A model generated the notes under the pieces. The model searched no databases and was not told the DNA's origin. It saw only the letters and a list, made by a program, of their open reading frames with translations. The translations under genes were made by a program, and so were the position numbers. Shown piece by piece: positions 21,981 through 34,755 of a DNA stretch of 64,000 bases (its first letter is position 1; each line of letters begins with the position of its first letter). Source of the stretch: Brachypterus glaber (lineage: Eukaryota > Arthropoda > Insecta > Coleoptera > Kateretidae). The stretch is from positions 35,057,026 through 35,121,025 of the forward strand of contig OY294048.1 of the NCBI GenBank assembly GCA_958510825.1, read 5' to 3'.

Positions 21981-22228
21981 TCTGTGCTGGGGATGAGACT
22001 CACTTATTCTTATGTATTTTGGGATGCTGAACACGAATCTGTCATAAAAAAGGCATTTTGTAGGCTCATTTTTTTGCTACACTGAAATAATATGAAATTT
22101 TTACCATTTTAGACAGTTTTTTCAGTGTAGCAAAAAAAAAGAGCTCATGAAATGCCTTTTTATGACAGATTCGTATTCAGCATCCGCAAATACATAATAA
22201 CAGGTGAGTCTTAAGCCCAGCACAGACC
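21981..22228. repeat. Foldback element S, copy 1
   Basis: TCTGTGCTGGGG...GACTCA at the left faces its complement CAGCACAGAC at the right. Inside, ATTTTGGGATGCTGAACACG and TCTGTCATAAAAAAGGC also pair, around a small centre with ACTGAAATAATATG. A second, enlarged copy is at 30591-31157. Confidence 0.75.
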
Positions 22229-22254
22229 ATTTTTTTTCTGGGCCTGTGTTATTT

Positions 22255-22345
22255 GACTTGGGCGTTTTTTGACGATTTTAAAAAATTCGAAACTACCGTA
22301 TTACATTCTTCTAGTGCATGCGCGCAAGTGTAATAAATAAACAGC
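22255..22345 (+). repeat. Rep-A hairpin end
   Basis: AATTCGAAACTACCGTATTACA followed by a GCATGCGC-centred apex, as at the right ends of forward Rep-A copies. The rest of the copy is not present. Confidence 0.5.
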
Positions 22346-22368
22346 ATTTAGATAGTTAAGTACCTATA

Positions 22369-22500
22369 CAGAGCGGTCCAAAAGTCACCCCCCCCCTCTT
22401 AACTTTTGAACCAGTTGAGATATCGACTTCAAATTTGGAACTTTTAAATAAGACAACTTAAACTATCTTTTAGCATATATTTAATATTTTATTTAAAAAA
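22369..22500. repeat. Solo arm of family D
   Basis: CAGAGCGGTCCAAAAGTCAC followed by the same GAGATATCGACTTCAAATTT segment as the complete copy next door, but without its own right arm. Confidence 0.65.
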
Positions 22501-22524
22501 AAATAAATTATATTGAAAATAATA

Positions 22525-23223
22525 CAGTGCGGTCCAATATCCCCCCCTTTTAACTTTTGAACGAGTTGAGATGTCGACTTCAAATTTAGAACTCTTAAAT
22601 GAGACAACTTATACTATCTGTTAGCATATATTTGATATTTTTAGCTCTTAAAATGTGGGCAGGGGGGCATGGGGGCACATTTTTTTAAATGGAAAGGGGG
22701 GTCGTGTAATACATCATTTTAAAGCTTATAAAATTCTCCATTTAACTCCATATTTTTAAATTAAAAAAAAAATTGGATTTAAAATGGAGTTGAAAATGTC
22801 AAAATTCGTTTAAAAAAAAACAAATAATTTTTTAAAAATGCCTTATTTGATCATAAAAAAATGTTAATTATACTTTTAAACTAATTTTAGTTGACATAAA
22901 TAAAAATTTATAAAAAAAAACTTAAAAAATCGAATGTTTTAGCACAAAAAATTGAAAAATCAAAACCTTAAAAAACATTTGTAAAAAATTTAAAAATGCT
23001 AGTTTAAATAGAGAATTTTATAAGCTTTAAAATGATGTATCACACGACCCCCCTTTCCATTTAAAAAAATGTACCCCCCATGCCCCCGCCCACATTTTAA
23101 GAGCTAAAAATATCAAATATATGCTAACAGATAGTATAAGTTGTCTCATTTAAGAGTTCTAAATTTGAAGTCGATATCTCAACTCGTTCAAAAGTTAAAA
23201 GGGGGGGATATTGGACCGCACTG
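22525..23223. mobile_element. Foldback MITE, family D (699 bp)
   Basis: The ends CAGTGCGGTCCAATATCCCC and its complement are flanked by TA. Pairing continues inward through AACTTTTGAACGAGTTGAGA and CACGACCCCCCTTTCC to an AT-rich centre, so almost the whole element can fold. A related element is at 42698-43643. The flanks (ATTATATTGAAAATAA) are themselves inverted around it, so it may have landed in, or share, an older palindrome. Confidence 0.8.
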
Positions 23224-24348
23224 TATTATTTTCAATATAATTTATTTTTTTTTAAATACTGTATTGTCATGTGGCGTCACATAATTTATTATGTTGAAAA
23301 TAAATGTTTAAATGATACTAAATAAAATTGTCTTTATTTATTTGTTTATTACATGGCAACTAATTGATTTTGAATATTATATTTTAATTAGTTATTGTTT
23401 GAAAATAATATTTTATAATGTTAAATACAAACACTAACATAAATAGTATATTAAATTACTATTGTGGAAAGTGACATATTTCACGCGTGTGGGAAGGTTT
23501 ACGAACGAGCCGTCAGGCGAGTGAGGAAACCCCACGAGTGTAAGAAATACACTTTCCAACGAGTTATGTAAACTATTTTTCCCACGATCTCGAAAAAATA
23601 TAAAGTTTAAACTTCAAGAATTCTTAATTTAATATTTTCCAATTTTTATTACTTATTCTGAGAACTTTAGAGAAAAGCAAAACAAAATAGCATACAAATT
23701 TATATATGTATGATATGTCAACAGGAAATATGTTTTTTATTTACCTTTAGTTTTCTTGGTTTTATATTTAATACAACATATCATTATGGAAGCTAACACT
23801 GTTTAATGGGTTGCCTAACCGCAAGCATCTTTTAAATCAAGGAAAATTTGACAGTTTACTAATTAAATTTGATTTCTGTGGATTTGCTACCATATAAGAT
23901 TATAAAATTCTATAATTTTTTACATTTTGTGAGGAAATATTGATGTTTTTTATAAAATGTAAGCTAACTAAATCACAAATTAAGTAATTTTTATAAAATC
24001 TAGACATTAATAAAACATATTAGGTTATAATGACCTGGGTCAAAATAGTAAGGTTATAACCGTCGTTTTTAATTTTAACATGAAAAACAGAAATATTTGG
24101 ATTAAAAAACATAAAAGACATCAAAAAAGTCTGTAATGAAAGGTGGAAAATGGCATATAAAAAACGAGGTGAGTAAAATTCGTTTTACAACTTAAATATC
24201 TAAACAAAATTAGGCAAACCTACATACATAAATATCAAACAAGGGTGATATGAAAATATCAAACAAGTGTGATATAAGGCGTTTTCTAAAGAACGAAAGA
24301 GTGTGGTAAATGTCATTTTCATAGGGGATCGTATGAAAATAGTATAGT
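23224..24348. other. Non-coding stretch with GC-apex palindrome
   Basis: Contains a compound palindrome at about 23462-23580 (TCACGCGTGTGGG...CGAACGAGCCGTCAGGCGAGTG...CCCACGAGTG). No gene is seen. Confidence 0.45.
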
Positions 24349-24953
24349 AAACTCGGCGCATTATCTATCTGAGTAACAAATTGGATCAAGGAAGCTATGA
24401 TTAGTGGTTTAAAAATTACTTTTAGTGATATTTTTATTGGGCATTGTGCTTTTGATAATTTTTGACGTTTAGATTAAAATAACTGTCATGTTACATTTTA
24501 AAAATATTTACAGAAAGTTTTTAAAAAGTGGAGATTTGTTAAAGGGTATAATAAAAGTAAGTTTTTTTATTTATAATATTCTATTAAAATAAAATTATAC
24601 CCTACCTGAGCTTAAATTAAGTTTTTTAAATAAAATTATGAACAGTATTTTGCCAAAAAAAAATTTTTACATCGTTTACTGTGAAACCTTTTTTGAGCAC
24701 TATATTATATTGCTTAATTTTTACAAAACATTTGTAGATTGATACTTTAGTTTCCTTTTTAGACATTTTTCTTATAATTTCTTCTTGCTTTTTAATAATT
24801 GTTTGGCTTTTCTTTTAAATGTCAAAATAATGTTTGTGTTGACAATGAATTTGAAGCTTGATAGCAACCTTACATAGGAAATTAAATTTATTCTACCAAC
24901 CATACAACATAAAACAAATAAACATCAACTCAGATAGATTCTGCGCGGAGTTT
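24349..24953. repeat. 605-bp inverted-end element
   Basis: AAACTCGGCGCA...TCTATCTGAGT at the left end is matched in reverse at 24928-24953 (ACTCAGATAGATTCTGCGCG). The interior is AT-rich without a gene. Target duplication not seen. Confidence 0.55.
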
Positions 24954-26679
24954 AATTGCAATAATTATTACAATTATAATTTTAGTTAATCCTTTAAATA
25001 TCTGAATCTTGAAATCGTTTAAAAACTTTTTTATTTTCGGCGAGCAGAATAGTGGAAATAAACTACACCATGCTTTTTGCCACACTTCCTTTACCTTTTC
25101 CCACCTTCATTGAGAACACTTCTGCGCATTAGTATCTATTATCAAACACTTCTGCGCATAAGTAGGTTCTACGAAAAACATCTGCGCACCAGAACACTTT
25201 TGCGTATTTTTTTATATCTTTCAAAATGTCACAACATACAAAAGCCTATCTCTTGACGTTTTGCGTGCAAATGTCAATGTCGATTTAAAGTTTATTTTTG
25301 TACAAAATTTTGTGTTTGGGTTATTTTTTACCGTGTTAAAATTGTGGACTGGTTAATTGCAGTAAAAAAAGAAGAGATGACTGTAAAATATATCAAAATA
25401 TCATTTGTTTTTAGAATTTTAAACATAGTGTAAACTGTAATACAAACCCAAAACAAAAATCCCTAAATCAGTCATCAATTTAAATGAAATTTTAGAGCAA
25501 AATAGAAAAAAATTGTAATAACACGTTTTTAGAGCACTAGTACTTTGGAAAACTCGCTGCAAGCGGCTCGTTTTCTAAACTTTTACTCGTGCGCTAAAAA
25601 CGTATGTTATGAAACTAGTACTTTAATATACTAATAAATACGATTTTCATATAATGACATTAAATGTCAATTTTGATACTCGCAAGGAATAAGATTTATT
25701 TAATAAGATTTAAATATTAAAATTTATCCTTGGTGTAAACAATTATTTATATCCTCTGCAAAACTGGAGTGATTTGGGCAAAGCATAGATATTCCTATAA
25801 AGGCAAGGCATTTTGTGGAGATATTGGTTTTCAGGATTCGACTCGAGATTTGGCCGTTTAGATTACAATGAAAAATAGTGACTAAAATTGGTTTCACTAT
25901 AAAAATTGTTGAAAAACATCAATATCCCAACACTGGCTTTTATAAGTAGCTTGACCAGAATAAATTTTAGTTAATTTACCGAGTGAATATATTTAATTAA
26001 ACAAGCAGGTAGACATAATTTATAATGCAATGTAGCTTATTAATATCATTACAATAAAATTATTGAATAAATTGCCAAATTTTCTTTTTCTCTATGGTCT
26101 TTTCTTCAACTTTTTTTAAGTTTCTGGACAACTAAATGTGTTTTCTACATAACTGTTTTCTTCATTAAGACTTCCAAATATCTTGCTTTGTTAAATTTTT
26201 CATTCTAACAATAAATGTTAGATTAAATCTACTTAAAATTTTAGATATTATATTTGAAATGAGTTTATGAACGTTGAAAGCAGCAGAAAGCTGCCGCTGA
26301 AAATTTCAATCTTGAAAGTTTCAATCTCACAGCAACCTATTTTTTGCGATGGCGTTTTTCCACAATAAAAGTGACATTTTTAAAGATTTTGTAATAGAAA
26401 ATTTATGTTTTTAGTAAAAACAACTATTACAATCTATAAAATAAAAGAAAATATATATATATTTTTTAAATTTGGCATTTAAAAATGTTGTTATGCTAAA
26501 AAAATGAAAAAAGTGTGGAGTTCTAGCTCAAAACCAAAAAAGTATAAAACTTTTGGTTAGGGTCAGGTCAGGTAACTTGGTCTATATTGACTGTAAAAAT
26601 TTCATAGTGATATCAGAGATTCTGTGTTAATAACGCCAGAAATCATCTGATTAGTCTTAGACGACCCGCCTTGTATATA
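24954..26679. other. Non-coding stretch with short tandem repeat
   Basis: At 25117-25206 the phrase ACACTTCTGCGCA recurs about four times at spacings of 30-35 nt in degenerate form. A GC-apex palindrome sits at 25525-25625 (AAAACTCGCTGCAAGCGGCT apex, flanked by ACTAGTACTTT-type arms). No gene recognised. Confidence 0.45.
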
Positions 26680-28459
26680 AGGTGGTCCAACGAAAACAAA
26701 AGAGAGGCATTTTCAGGTAGTAAGCAGTGATCTTTTTAAAAACACAAAAATACGTCAACTTTAGTTTAGAGGGGGACGTCTTTTGCAATAGATTTCACTT
26801 GCAAATCGTTTCACAATTCCTAAAATTTGAATAGGCAAGTGATACCACATTTAAAAGGTGTTGCTCCACTGAGTACCTATTATGAAAAAAAAAATCAAAT
26901 TCAATTCATTCGTTTTAGAGATATTTAAAATTAAACTTGCAACAGCGCATTTCGTTTATTATTCAAATAAAAAGTACAAATAAGGAATTTGAGAAAAAAT
27001 CGTGTAGAAAAACTGTCGAATCATAAAAAAAACCCTTCATTAGTCTTTTAAGTACACAAAATTAGTTCAGTTTCATTACTAAATGGTTTACAGTATTGCG
27101 GAAAGAGTTGATATCATGCTTTTTTATAAAAATAGTGAAAGCGGAAATCGTGCAGCAAATTTATTCAATGAACACCATCCGGATAGGCATGTGAATAGAA
27201 AATTCGTTTTGGAATTGGTGGCGAAGTTCCGAGAAACAAAAAAACGGATCTTTGGACCTGAATGTCCGGTCAGGATTGAAGCTACTGAGGTAGGAGTTTT
27301 TGCTGACCCAACTTTGAGCACGAGAAAGTTAGCTACCGTTACTAACATTCCTAGAACGACCATCCAACGGATCCTTAAATGTCATAAATTTCATCCTTAC
27401 AAGATTCCTTTAGTCCATGAATTAAATGAGGATTATTTTGTTCGGCGACTGGAGTTCTGCGAAACTATGACTGAAAAAATAGCTAAATGACAATTTACTT
27501 TTCAACATCTGCTTTTCAGACGAGTGTACGTTTTTTTAATTCAACTGTCAATGGCCATAATTGTCATTACTCGTCAGATTAAATCCAAGGGTTTTCCACG
27601 AAGTCCAAAATCAAACCCCTCAAAAACTTAATGTCTGGGCAGGTATTTTCGGCGATCGTCCGGTTGGATCCATTTTTCCTGATAGTAACCGGACAGGAGA
27701 AAAGTATTTGGAATTACTAGAAGATAGTCCATCCCTTACTGGTCGATATTGTTGAAAACGATGACCGCTACTTGAAAGACCATTTATTGTTTCAACAAGA
27801 TGGAGCACCTCCACACTATGCACTGCGTGTTAGAGAGTTTTTGGAAAGAGTGTTTCCTAAACAATGGATTGGACGAAGAGGAGCTCTGGAATGATCTTCA
27901 GATTTGAATTCCCTAGACTTCTTTCTCTGGGGTCATTTAAAAAGTAATTTTACGCAACGACGCCGGGGTCTCTACAAGAGTTGCGACTGCGTATAGTAGA
28001 TGAATGCCGACAAATAACTCCCAAAATACTTCAAAATGTTATAAGGCATGTATAAGGTATTTTTGTATGGAAGTTGGTGGCAGACATTATGGGTACTTAA
28101 TAAATAAAACTGTTCTACTATTCTCATTGTTTTTCTGCCGAAAATTCCTTAACTGTATTTTTTTATTTGAATAAGAAACGAAGTGCGCTGTTGCAAGTTT
28201 AATTTTAAATATCTAGAAAGCGAATGAATAGAATTTGACTATTTTTTTTTATAATACTCAGTGAAGCAAGACCTTTCAAATGACGTATAACTTGCACTGC
28301 GTATTCAAGTTTTAGGGGATATGTGGACTGCGCGAAGGGATGAAACGATTGGCAAGTAAAATCTATTGAAAAAGATGCCCCCCTCGAAACTGAAGTTGTG
28401 TGTTTTTGCGTTTTTTAATAATAACCTGAAAACTCCTCTGTTTTCGTTGGGTCATCCTG
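26680..28459 (+). mobile_element. Mariner/Tc1-like DNA transposon, inactive, with long TIRs
   Basis: A 1.78-kb element. Inverted ends of about 300 bp run from 26680 (GGTGGTCCAACGAAAACA) to about 26990, with the complement from about 28140 to 28459. Both ends abut TA, as expected of this superfamily. The TIRs match at roughly 80 percent by eye, with several indels. Such long TIRs are longer than the about 30 bp usual for mariner but are known in some Tc1-like families. The enclosed transposase is dead (27083-28100). Confidence 0.85.
27083..28100 (+). pseudogene. Mariner/Tc1-like transposase, disrupted
   Basis: A cut-and-paste DDE transposase for the surrounding TIRs. The start ATG at 27083 opens a 135-residue frame. 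Residues 1-55 form the N-terminal helix-turn-helix region (YSIAERVDIMLFY...AANLF). Residues about 75-105 form a second one (LSTRKLATVTNIPRTTIQRI). The frame stops at 27490. The catalytic domain continues in shifted frames: a first Asp in FSDECTF (about 27519), then the PQKLNVWAGIFGDRPVG segment (27561-27755). The second catalytic Asp is in QQDGAPPHYA (27793-27822), and a decayed SSDLNSLDFFLWGHLK block holds the third acidic residue. Several stops and shifts separate these. It ends near 28100 with a short tail before the right TIR. No active protein is possible. Confidence 0.85.
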
Positions 28460-28475
28460 TATTATATATAATATA

Positions 28476-30340
28476 CAGGGTGATTCAGAAAAAAGTTACC
28501 TAATTTTAAGGGGCCGATTTTAGGTCCAAAAATATGAAAAAAAGTTCCTATAAAGGTTGGTCCGGAAATGAGCCCTAAGAGAGCTACCACCCTCCTAAGA
28601 GTACATCTGAAAAGAAGTTTTTATTTAAAATCTCTGGAACCCTATAAACAACAGTAACGAGTTTTTGCATATGCCTTAACATTGATAACGGTTATCATTT
28701 TATGTAACTTTTATTTGGTAATTTTAACCAGGGACGTGCCAAATTTGGGGGCGATGTCACCTTTTTGCCCCAAACTTTTTTATCTGTAAATTTTTGACAT
28801 TTTCTCAATTAAATATTAATCTTTGATTAAAAAGTGAAACATAACCTCAAATTTCTATAATAAATTTTCCGTGTTATGCATCAATTAAGATAAAAGATAA
28901 AATATAGCACAAAATAATGATAGAATCTTAAAATACACCATAGAAAAAGAAGAATTTCTGAAATACACAAACTTTAGTGCAAAATTTTATAAACAATCGT
29001 TATCCAAGTATCAAAATAAAAATAAAGATGGCGACACCTCTCTATTTTAAAATATACATTTTTACTGTTAGGGAAAAATACAGTAGTTACATAAGAAAAT
29101 AAAAGGTACTTTTGGAGATAAATTGGTTTTAAAACAGGATTTTTAGACCCAACATCTGAAAATATAGTAATAATCGTCCTACGCAATAGATATTTGTTTT
29201 CTTTTTCCCTATTCAGTCGTATTTACACATGCTTATTATCTATTTGGCAGTTACCTTATTGTTGCATACCACGGAAAATTTAATAATAAATGCACCTTAA
29301 TACGTGACATCTACTTGTTGTTAGAAACATTACTTGCAGTTTACTATTATCTACATAAACTATTACATTGTTTTACTCTTCACATGTATGGCGAGAAAAG
29401 TATTATAATTCGATTGTTGAATTATTTTTTATCTTTTTAAAAGACATAAGAAGAATTCGTAAATTTGAAAACCCCCTTTTGTGCATCCATTCTGAAAAAT
29501 GTTAGTAATACTAAACATCCTTTAAGATAAAAGAAACAAAATAAATACTATTTTGAAATATACTAATGCAAGTGCAAAAAATAGAAGCATTATTAGCGAG
29601 CTAATTTAAGGCGATATAAGCAGTATATTGTCGACCTAAAATAGTTTATTATTAGCAAGTTCTCAATTAAACCAACACGAACTACATATTTTCTACATAA
29701 TATTGGTCATTTTTAGTTGTTTCTAAATTTTATCAAATAAATATATTAAAGACTCAAAATAGTTTATTAATTTACCGTTTAAAACTAGGAAGCATTTAAT
29801 ATTAAAAATGGAACCTATAAAAATAAGACCTTAAATGAATGTTTTCGATATAATTATGAGTGCTTTTAGACGTACAATTATAGCGTCTATTTTTCATTAA
29901 ATTTTTGAGAAATAATTTGAACATTCAAATTTTTATTTAATTTCTCTTGCTATATGAAAGAAAGTTTAGGATGCTATATACTAGTCTCTTAGGGTGGTTT
30001 TCTGGGCAATAAACGTCAACCAGAAAGATTTTTTTAATTATATGCTTACATATTGTGCTACCAAAAACGTTACCTTTTCAAAGGCTATTACTCCTTTATT
30101 ATTAAATGTTGGTGTTTTGGTGAAGAATACTTTTTTGCTCAGTTTTAAATAAAGAATCACCCTGCAGTATTAAAATTTTATTGATGCTTTTTTTTTGTTT
30201 CCCATTCAATATGTCATCTTCGAACGGCCGTAGCTCCCTTAGTGCTCATTTCCGGACCAACCTTTATAGAAGCTTTTTTTTCATATTTTTGAATGTAGAA
30301 TCACCTCTTAAATTTTGGAATAGCAGTTACTGATCACCCT
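28476..30340. mobile_element. MITE family B with nested insertion (1.87 kb)
   Basis: The left end CAGGGTGATTCAGAAAAAAG is matched by the right end at 30325-30340. The subterminal block AAAAAGTTCCTATAAAGGTT / GGTCCGGAAATGAGCCCTAA is also present on both sides in inverted order. It carries a diverged copy of the 283-903 foldback at 28840-29285, which explains its excess length over other copies (about 710 bp). It begins 16 bp after the mariner-like element ends. Confidence 0.75.
28840..29285. repeat. Second copy of the 283-903 foldback family
   Basis: Starts GAAACATAACCTCAAATTT and ends TTGCATACCACGGAAAATTT. The interior is alignable with 350-800 throughout. The open frame on the minus strand (28974-29186) is the counterpart of the one at 515-703. 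Confidence 0.8.
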
Positions 30341-30590
30341 AGACTTACAAGCTGGTAGCTACGAAATTGTCACATTATGTTTTTAATAATTCCTGAATAA
30401 GCGCCTTCGCCATATTTGCAAATCTTGCATATATGAGGAGTTAAACTCAAAACGAGACATATGCAGTTTTTGTGAAAAATGAGATTTTGACTGTATCGGA
30501 TAAATTACCTATAGAGCTAACGATTTCCTAACTTTTTGCAGACCTAAACTGAAAAGATCCGATTGATTTGGCCTGGCAAAATATGAGTTG

Positions 30591-31157
30591 ATAACACAGG
30601 CCCACAAAATAAAAAAAGTGGTCTGTGCTGGGGTTGAGACCCACCTACTCTTATGTATTTTGGGATGCTGAACACGAATCTGTCATAAAAAAAGACACTT
30701 CATGTGCTCATTTCTTTGCTGCACTGAAAAAACTGTCTAAAATGGTAAAAATCTCATATTATTTCAGTGTAACAAAAAAATGAGCCATTGAAGTGCATTT
30801 TTTATGACAGATTCTTGTTCACCATCTCAAAATACATAAGAATAGGTGGGTCTAAACCCCAGCACAGACCACTTTTTTTTATTTTGTGGGCCTGTGTTAT
30901 CAACTCATGAAGTGCCTTTTTTATGACAGATTCGTGTTTAGCATCCCAAAATACATAAGAATAAGTGGATCTCAACCCCAGCACAGACCACTTTTTTTTT
31001 TTGTGGGCCCAGACAGTTTTTTCAGAGTAGATACAAAATAAGCCCATGAAGTGCCTTTTTTATGGCAGATTCGTGTTCAGCATCCCAAAATACATAAGAA
31101 TAGTTGGGTCTCAACCCCAGCACAGCCCACTTTTTTTCTTTTGTGGGCCTGTGTAAT
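30591..31157. repeat. Foldback element S, enlarged copy 2
   Basis: The outer ends ACACAGGCCCACAAAAT and GTGGGCCTGTGT are inverted. Inside are one inverted and three direct repeats of the TATGACAGATTCGTGTT...CCCAGCACAGACCAC module, so the arm has been tandemly amplified. Compare the simple copy at 21981-22228. Confidence 0.75.
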
Positions 31158-31278
31158 CAAAAGTGGACAAATCTACATGTTTTTCTAAAAATTTCAAAAG
31201 TCGCCCCTGAAAGTTTACAGAAAATTTTAAAAATAGTAGCTTGTTTATGTTGCCTAATAATTTTACCGCACCCCAGCT

Positions 31279-31508
31279 CAATTCAAGTTACACTATAGTC
31301 GTATAAAAGGTGCAAGTCGCTTGCAAAACCACTTTACACTACAATATTTCAAGAACACAGAAACTTAAAACAACGACTTTCTAACTAGTTAAAAATAATT
31401 GTTCCAAATTTTAAGTCTCTCCGTCAAAACGTTCTTGAAATATCGTAATGTAACATTGTTTTGCAAGCAAATTGCACCTTTATTACGACTATAACTGCAA
31501 ACTTGATC
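31279..31508. repeat. Foldback element T
   Basis: The left arm (AGTCGTATAAAAGGTGCAAG, TTGCAAAAC, ATATTTCAAGAAC) faces its diverged complement at 31425-31508. A related single arm is visible at about 38150-38230. Confidence 0.65.
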
Positions 31509-32482
31509 TGGCGACGCCAGTAGCTTAAATTAAAAGTAGCTAAAATAAAAAGAAACTTTTTTCGAAAAAAAAAAATGTTGAAAAAATGTTTTTTGATTTT
31601 TTTTTTTTCAACGAAGGATATCGTTTTAAGGGCGAGTTTTGGGCTAACTAAAAACAATATCTTTTGGTTAAAAAAAGTACAAATTAATGAAAAGAAATGA
31701 TGAAAAACCGTTAACTAAGTTTATTTGTTAAAAGAAATAAATAATTTTTGTATTAAAAATTTTTTAACAATCGTAAACATGACAACAATGCATTCATCGT
31801 GATAAACTAAATGCTTTATTATCTTGAAAAAAAGTGACATTTTTTGGTTTATCTAAACATTAACATAAATAACATTTGGAATGTATAATAAGAATACTAA
31901 GGAGAAATGGCTCAAATTAATAATACTGTAAATATATATATATATATATATATATATACGCCTCAAATAATTTAAAGCTTCTAATACTGTACAGTATTAA
32001 ATTAATGTATCTATTTAAAACTTCAGCTTAAAAGACTCTTAAAACTTTTTCATGGAAATAAAGTTATTTAACACATTGAAAGCCATATTAAATTACTAGT
32101 CTGGGGTTACACTGTCCCATGTGACTGCAGGCTTTAGGTTACTATACAATAACGTTGGATTAAATTATTAGTATAAATACCTCAAAAACAACTCGATAAT
32201 CACTGAAAAACTAGTCTGATAAGTCCAACCTAATTACACATTGTGGATTGTAATGTGTAATGTAATGTAATTTTACAGTTAAGCGCAGTAAACACAACAC
32301 AATACACTTAGCGCTGAGCCCCAAAGTAGAACTTAATGTGCAAAGTTATTTGACATGAGACTTGAGATTTGAACTATCGCAATGTTGCCAAATCATGCAT
32401 TGACATATGTCAAAATGCGTAATTAAAACAATTAATTAAAGTATGTTCCGGGATGTAAAAAGGTCTAAAATTTTGGCTCTTT
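31509..32482. other. AT-rich non-coding stretch with (AT)n
   Basis: Includes an (AT)n tract at 31931-31958. No gene or RNA gene is seen. Confidence 0.45.
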
Positions 32483-32545
32483 GGGAACGTTCAAGTATTA
32501 CGTAACGCAAATTTTGATCATTTTGGACCCCACCCCCCCTGTAAG
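32483..32545 (+). repeat. Family Q terminus, left partner
   Basis: GGGAACGTTCAAGTATTACG, then TAACGCAAATTTTGATCATT. This extended sequence is mirrored at 39882-39923, raising the possibility that both are ends of one large interrupted element. Confidence 0.55.
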
Positions 32546-32598
32546 GCTATTTTCCTATACCATTAACATGGGCGTAACACTCCAAAATGCTATGTAAC

Positions 32599-33412
32599 AT
32601 TAGGTTGGACCTTATTTTTTTATTGTTTTAATTTTTTTATTCTGGTGTATCTGGAACATCCTGAAAATATGAGGGTGATCAAACTTCTCTAAGGGTCCCA
32701 ATTGGACCCCTAAAATGGTGAAATTATGCAAAAATCGTGAAAAACTTTTGAAAATGGGCTGTATTTTTTGTGTCAGTGGAAAATTTAAAAGCCTTGCAAT
32801 TTTAATTTGTTTCTTTTGAGTGTACAAAATTATGTGCCAAATATCAAAATGAACCAGAGATTCTATCAGGTGCCGAAAATCTGCCAAAGTTGCCGCTAAA
32901 ACACTAAATTTGATAAATATCCCCAGGCGTTTCTCAGCTAAAGAACCATTTACAAAATATGTCAATCTGGACTTTTTGGGTGCTCTTATTTGGCGCTTTT
33001 ATATTATGAATGTGAATTAAATAAAATTGAGTTAAGTCCAGATTTAGATATTTTTTAAATGTTTTTTTTTGGCGTTTCTCACATTTATGGTGGAAATTCG
33101 TCAAATTCAGTGTTTTAGGGATAACTTTGGCAAATTTTCGGCACCTGATAGAATCTTTCGATCATTTTGAAATTCGGCACATAATTTTGTACACTCAAAA
33201 GGAAAAAATTAAGATTTCAAGGCTTTTAAATTTTGCACTGATACAAAAACTACAGTCCATTTTCAATGATTTTTTACTATTTTTGCGTAATTTTACTATT
33301 TTAGGGGTCCAATTGGGACAGAGAAGTTTGATCACCCTCATATTTTAGGATGTTCTAGATAAACTAGAATGAAAATTTTAAAACAGTAAAAAAATAAGGT
33401 CCACCCTAATGT
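32599..33412. mobile_element. Foldback element H (about 814 bp)
   Basis: Ends ATTAGGTTGGACCTTATTTT and its complement (GGTCCACCCTAAT). The arms pair over about 350 nt each, for example AAATATGAGGGTGATCAAAC, TTTTAAAAGCCTTG and AATCTGCCAAAGTTGCC with their counterparts. The open frames 32612-32965 (-) and 33127-33348 (+) are the two arms of the same repeat read in mirror image, not genes. Confidence 0.85.
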
Positions 33413-34137
33413 ATCATACTCATTCCAAGTTATGTATTTATGTATACAAAAAAAAAATAAAATTGTATGTCCAGTAGTAACAGTCTCAGAGGTTTTTCTT
33501 AATTTACTGAAAATTATTTTTTTTTGATATATCTATTTTTGATTCAATTCCTCATATGACAATATTTGCAAATATGGCGAAGGGGCTTACCAGCACAGGG
33601 TGCACATACCTCTGAGAAATAGAGGTTAAAATATTGCCAAAAAATATTAAAAAATTAAAAAAAAGCAATGTAAACTAAATAAACTAGATTTTTTTGGCAA
33701 TTTTTGGTTATCCACTCATCTCTCCGAGTTGGCTGAGATTTTGCATGCCCTACAAGTTAGTGTTTATATACCTTTATTAAGCGCATTTTGAGGGAAGAAA
33801 CGAAAACTGCTATGTAATAAATTCGTAATAAGTCTTCTATTGGAGATGGTTACATAATTTTTAAAACTTAAATTGCCTTAAAAGGCAAAACTGGCTCCTT
33901 AACCTTAAAGTTATATAAAGCCCAAAATGTTCACACTTTATTTTTGTGAGAAAATGGAACTTTTTACCCCTAGCCGTTTTGCGTTTTCTAAAAAATGTCT
34001 ATTTTACTCCACCCTAGTGTATATTAGAAACGCAGTTGTTTCATCTTATTTTCTTTAGGCCCAAAATGGCGCATAGCAAGGGAGTTAATTTATTAAAATA
34101 TGATTTAAAAAATACATACCTACATATCTATATAAAT
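33413..34137. other. Non-coding stretch
   Basis: AT-rich. The ACAATATTTGCAAATATGGCGAAGG-type phrase near 33560 resembles, in reverse, 30400-30440. No gene is seen. Confidence 0.4.
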
Positions 34138-34755
34138 AAACAAACCGTGAAGATATGCAATGCTACGAATACCATTTACTGTAAATAATATATAATGCAA
34201 TATTATTTACAGTAAATGGTATATTTTATTTTGCCAAATACTCAAAAAAAATAATTCAAAAAAAATACATTTTTAAACATATTTTTTTGAAAAACTAAAA
34301 AATTATTTTTTTTTTCAAATCTTTCAGCTTTTTTCGATTCTTTTTTAAATTTAACTTCCCTTAACTTTTTTGTTTTTGGGGGGATTACTTTCAAAATAAG
34401 TAGAATTGATCCTCATAATAAAAGTAATTTTTTCCTGAAAAAGTTACGTTAATCGGAAACTTCTTTTAGGTTTTTTCGATTTTTTAAAAAGTTTAACCCC
34501 CATATCTTTTTTGGTTTTTGGGGAATTACTTTCAAAACAATAGGGATCTTCCCCTCATAGAACTTGATTTTTCTGAAAATTTCAACTCAATCGGATTATT
34601 CGTTCTTGCGTTATCGCGTCTACAAAAATTCTGACATCAGACAGAAAGACATTAAAAGAAAGTTGCTTATTTTTTCATGAATTTTTTGTCTAGGACGATT
34701 TTTAAAAATCTGTAACTTCCGTATAATATTATTCTAGCGCAGGCGCTCTGAATAA
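34138..34755 (+). repeat. Rep-A, full-length forward copy
   Basis: Starts CAAACCGTGAAGATATGCAA. It has two successive segments with TTTTTGGGGGGATTACTTTCA-like wording, then TCGTTCTTGCGTTATCG and a GACATCAGACAG trace. It ends with TAATATTATTCTAGCGCAGGCG. Near the left end TTTACAGTAAATGGTAT is inverted around 34190. Confidence 0.7.

Noticed and set aside
32612..33348. Pair of similar open frames on opposite strands
   Set aside because: They are mirror images in the two arms of foldback H, not paralogous genes.
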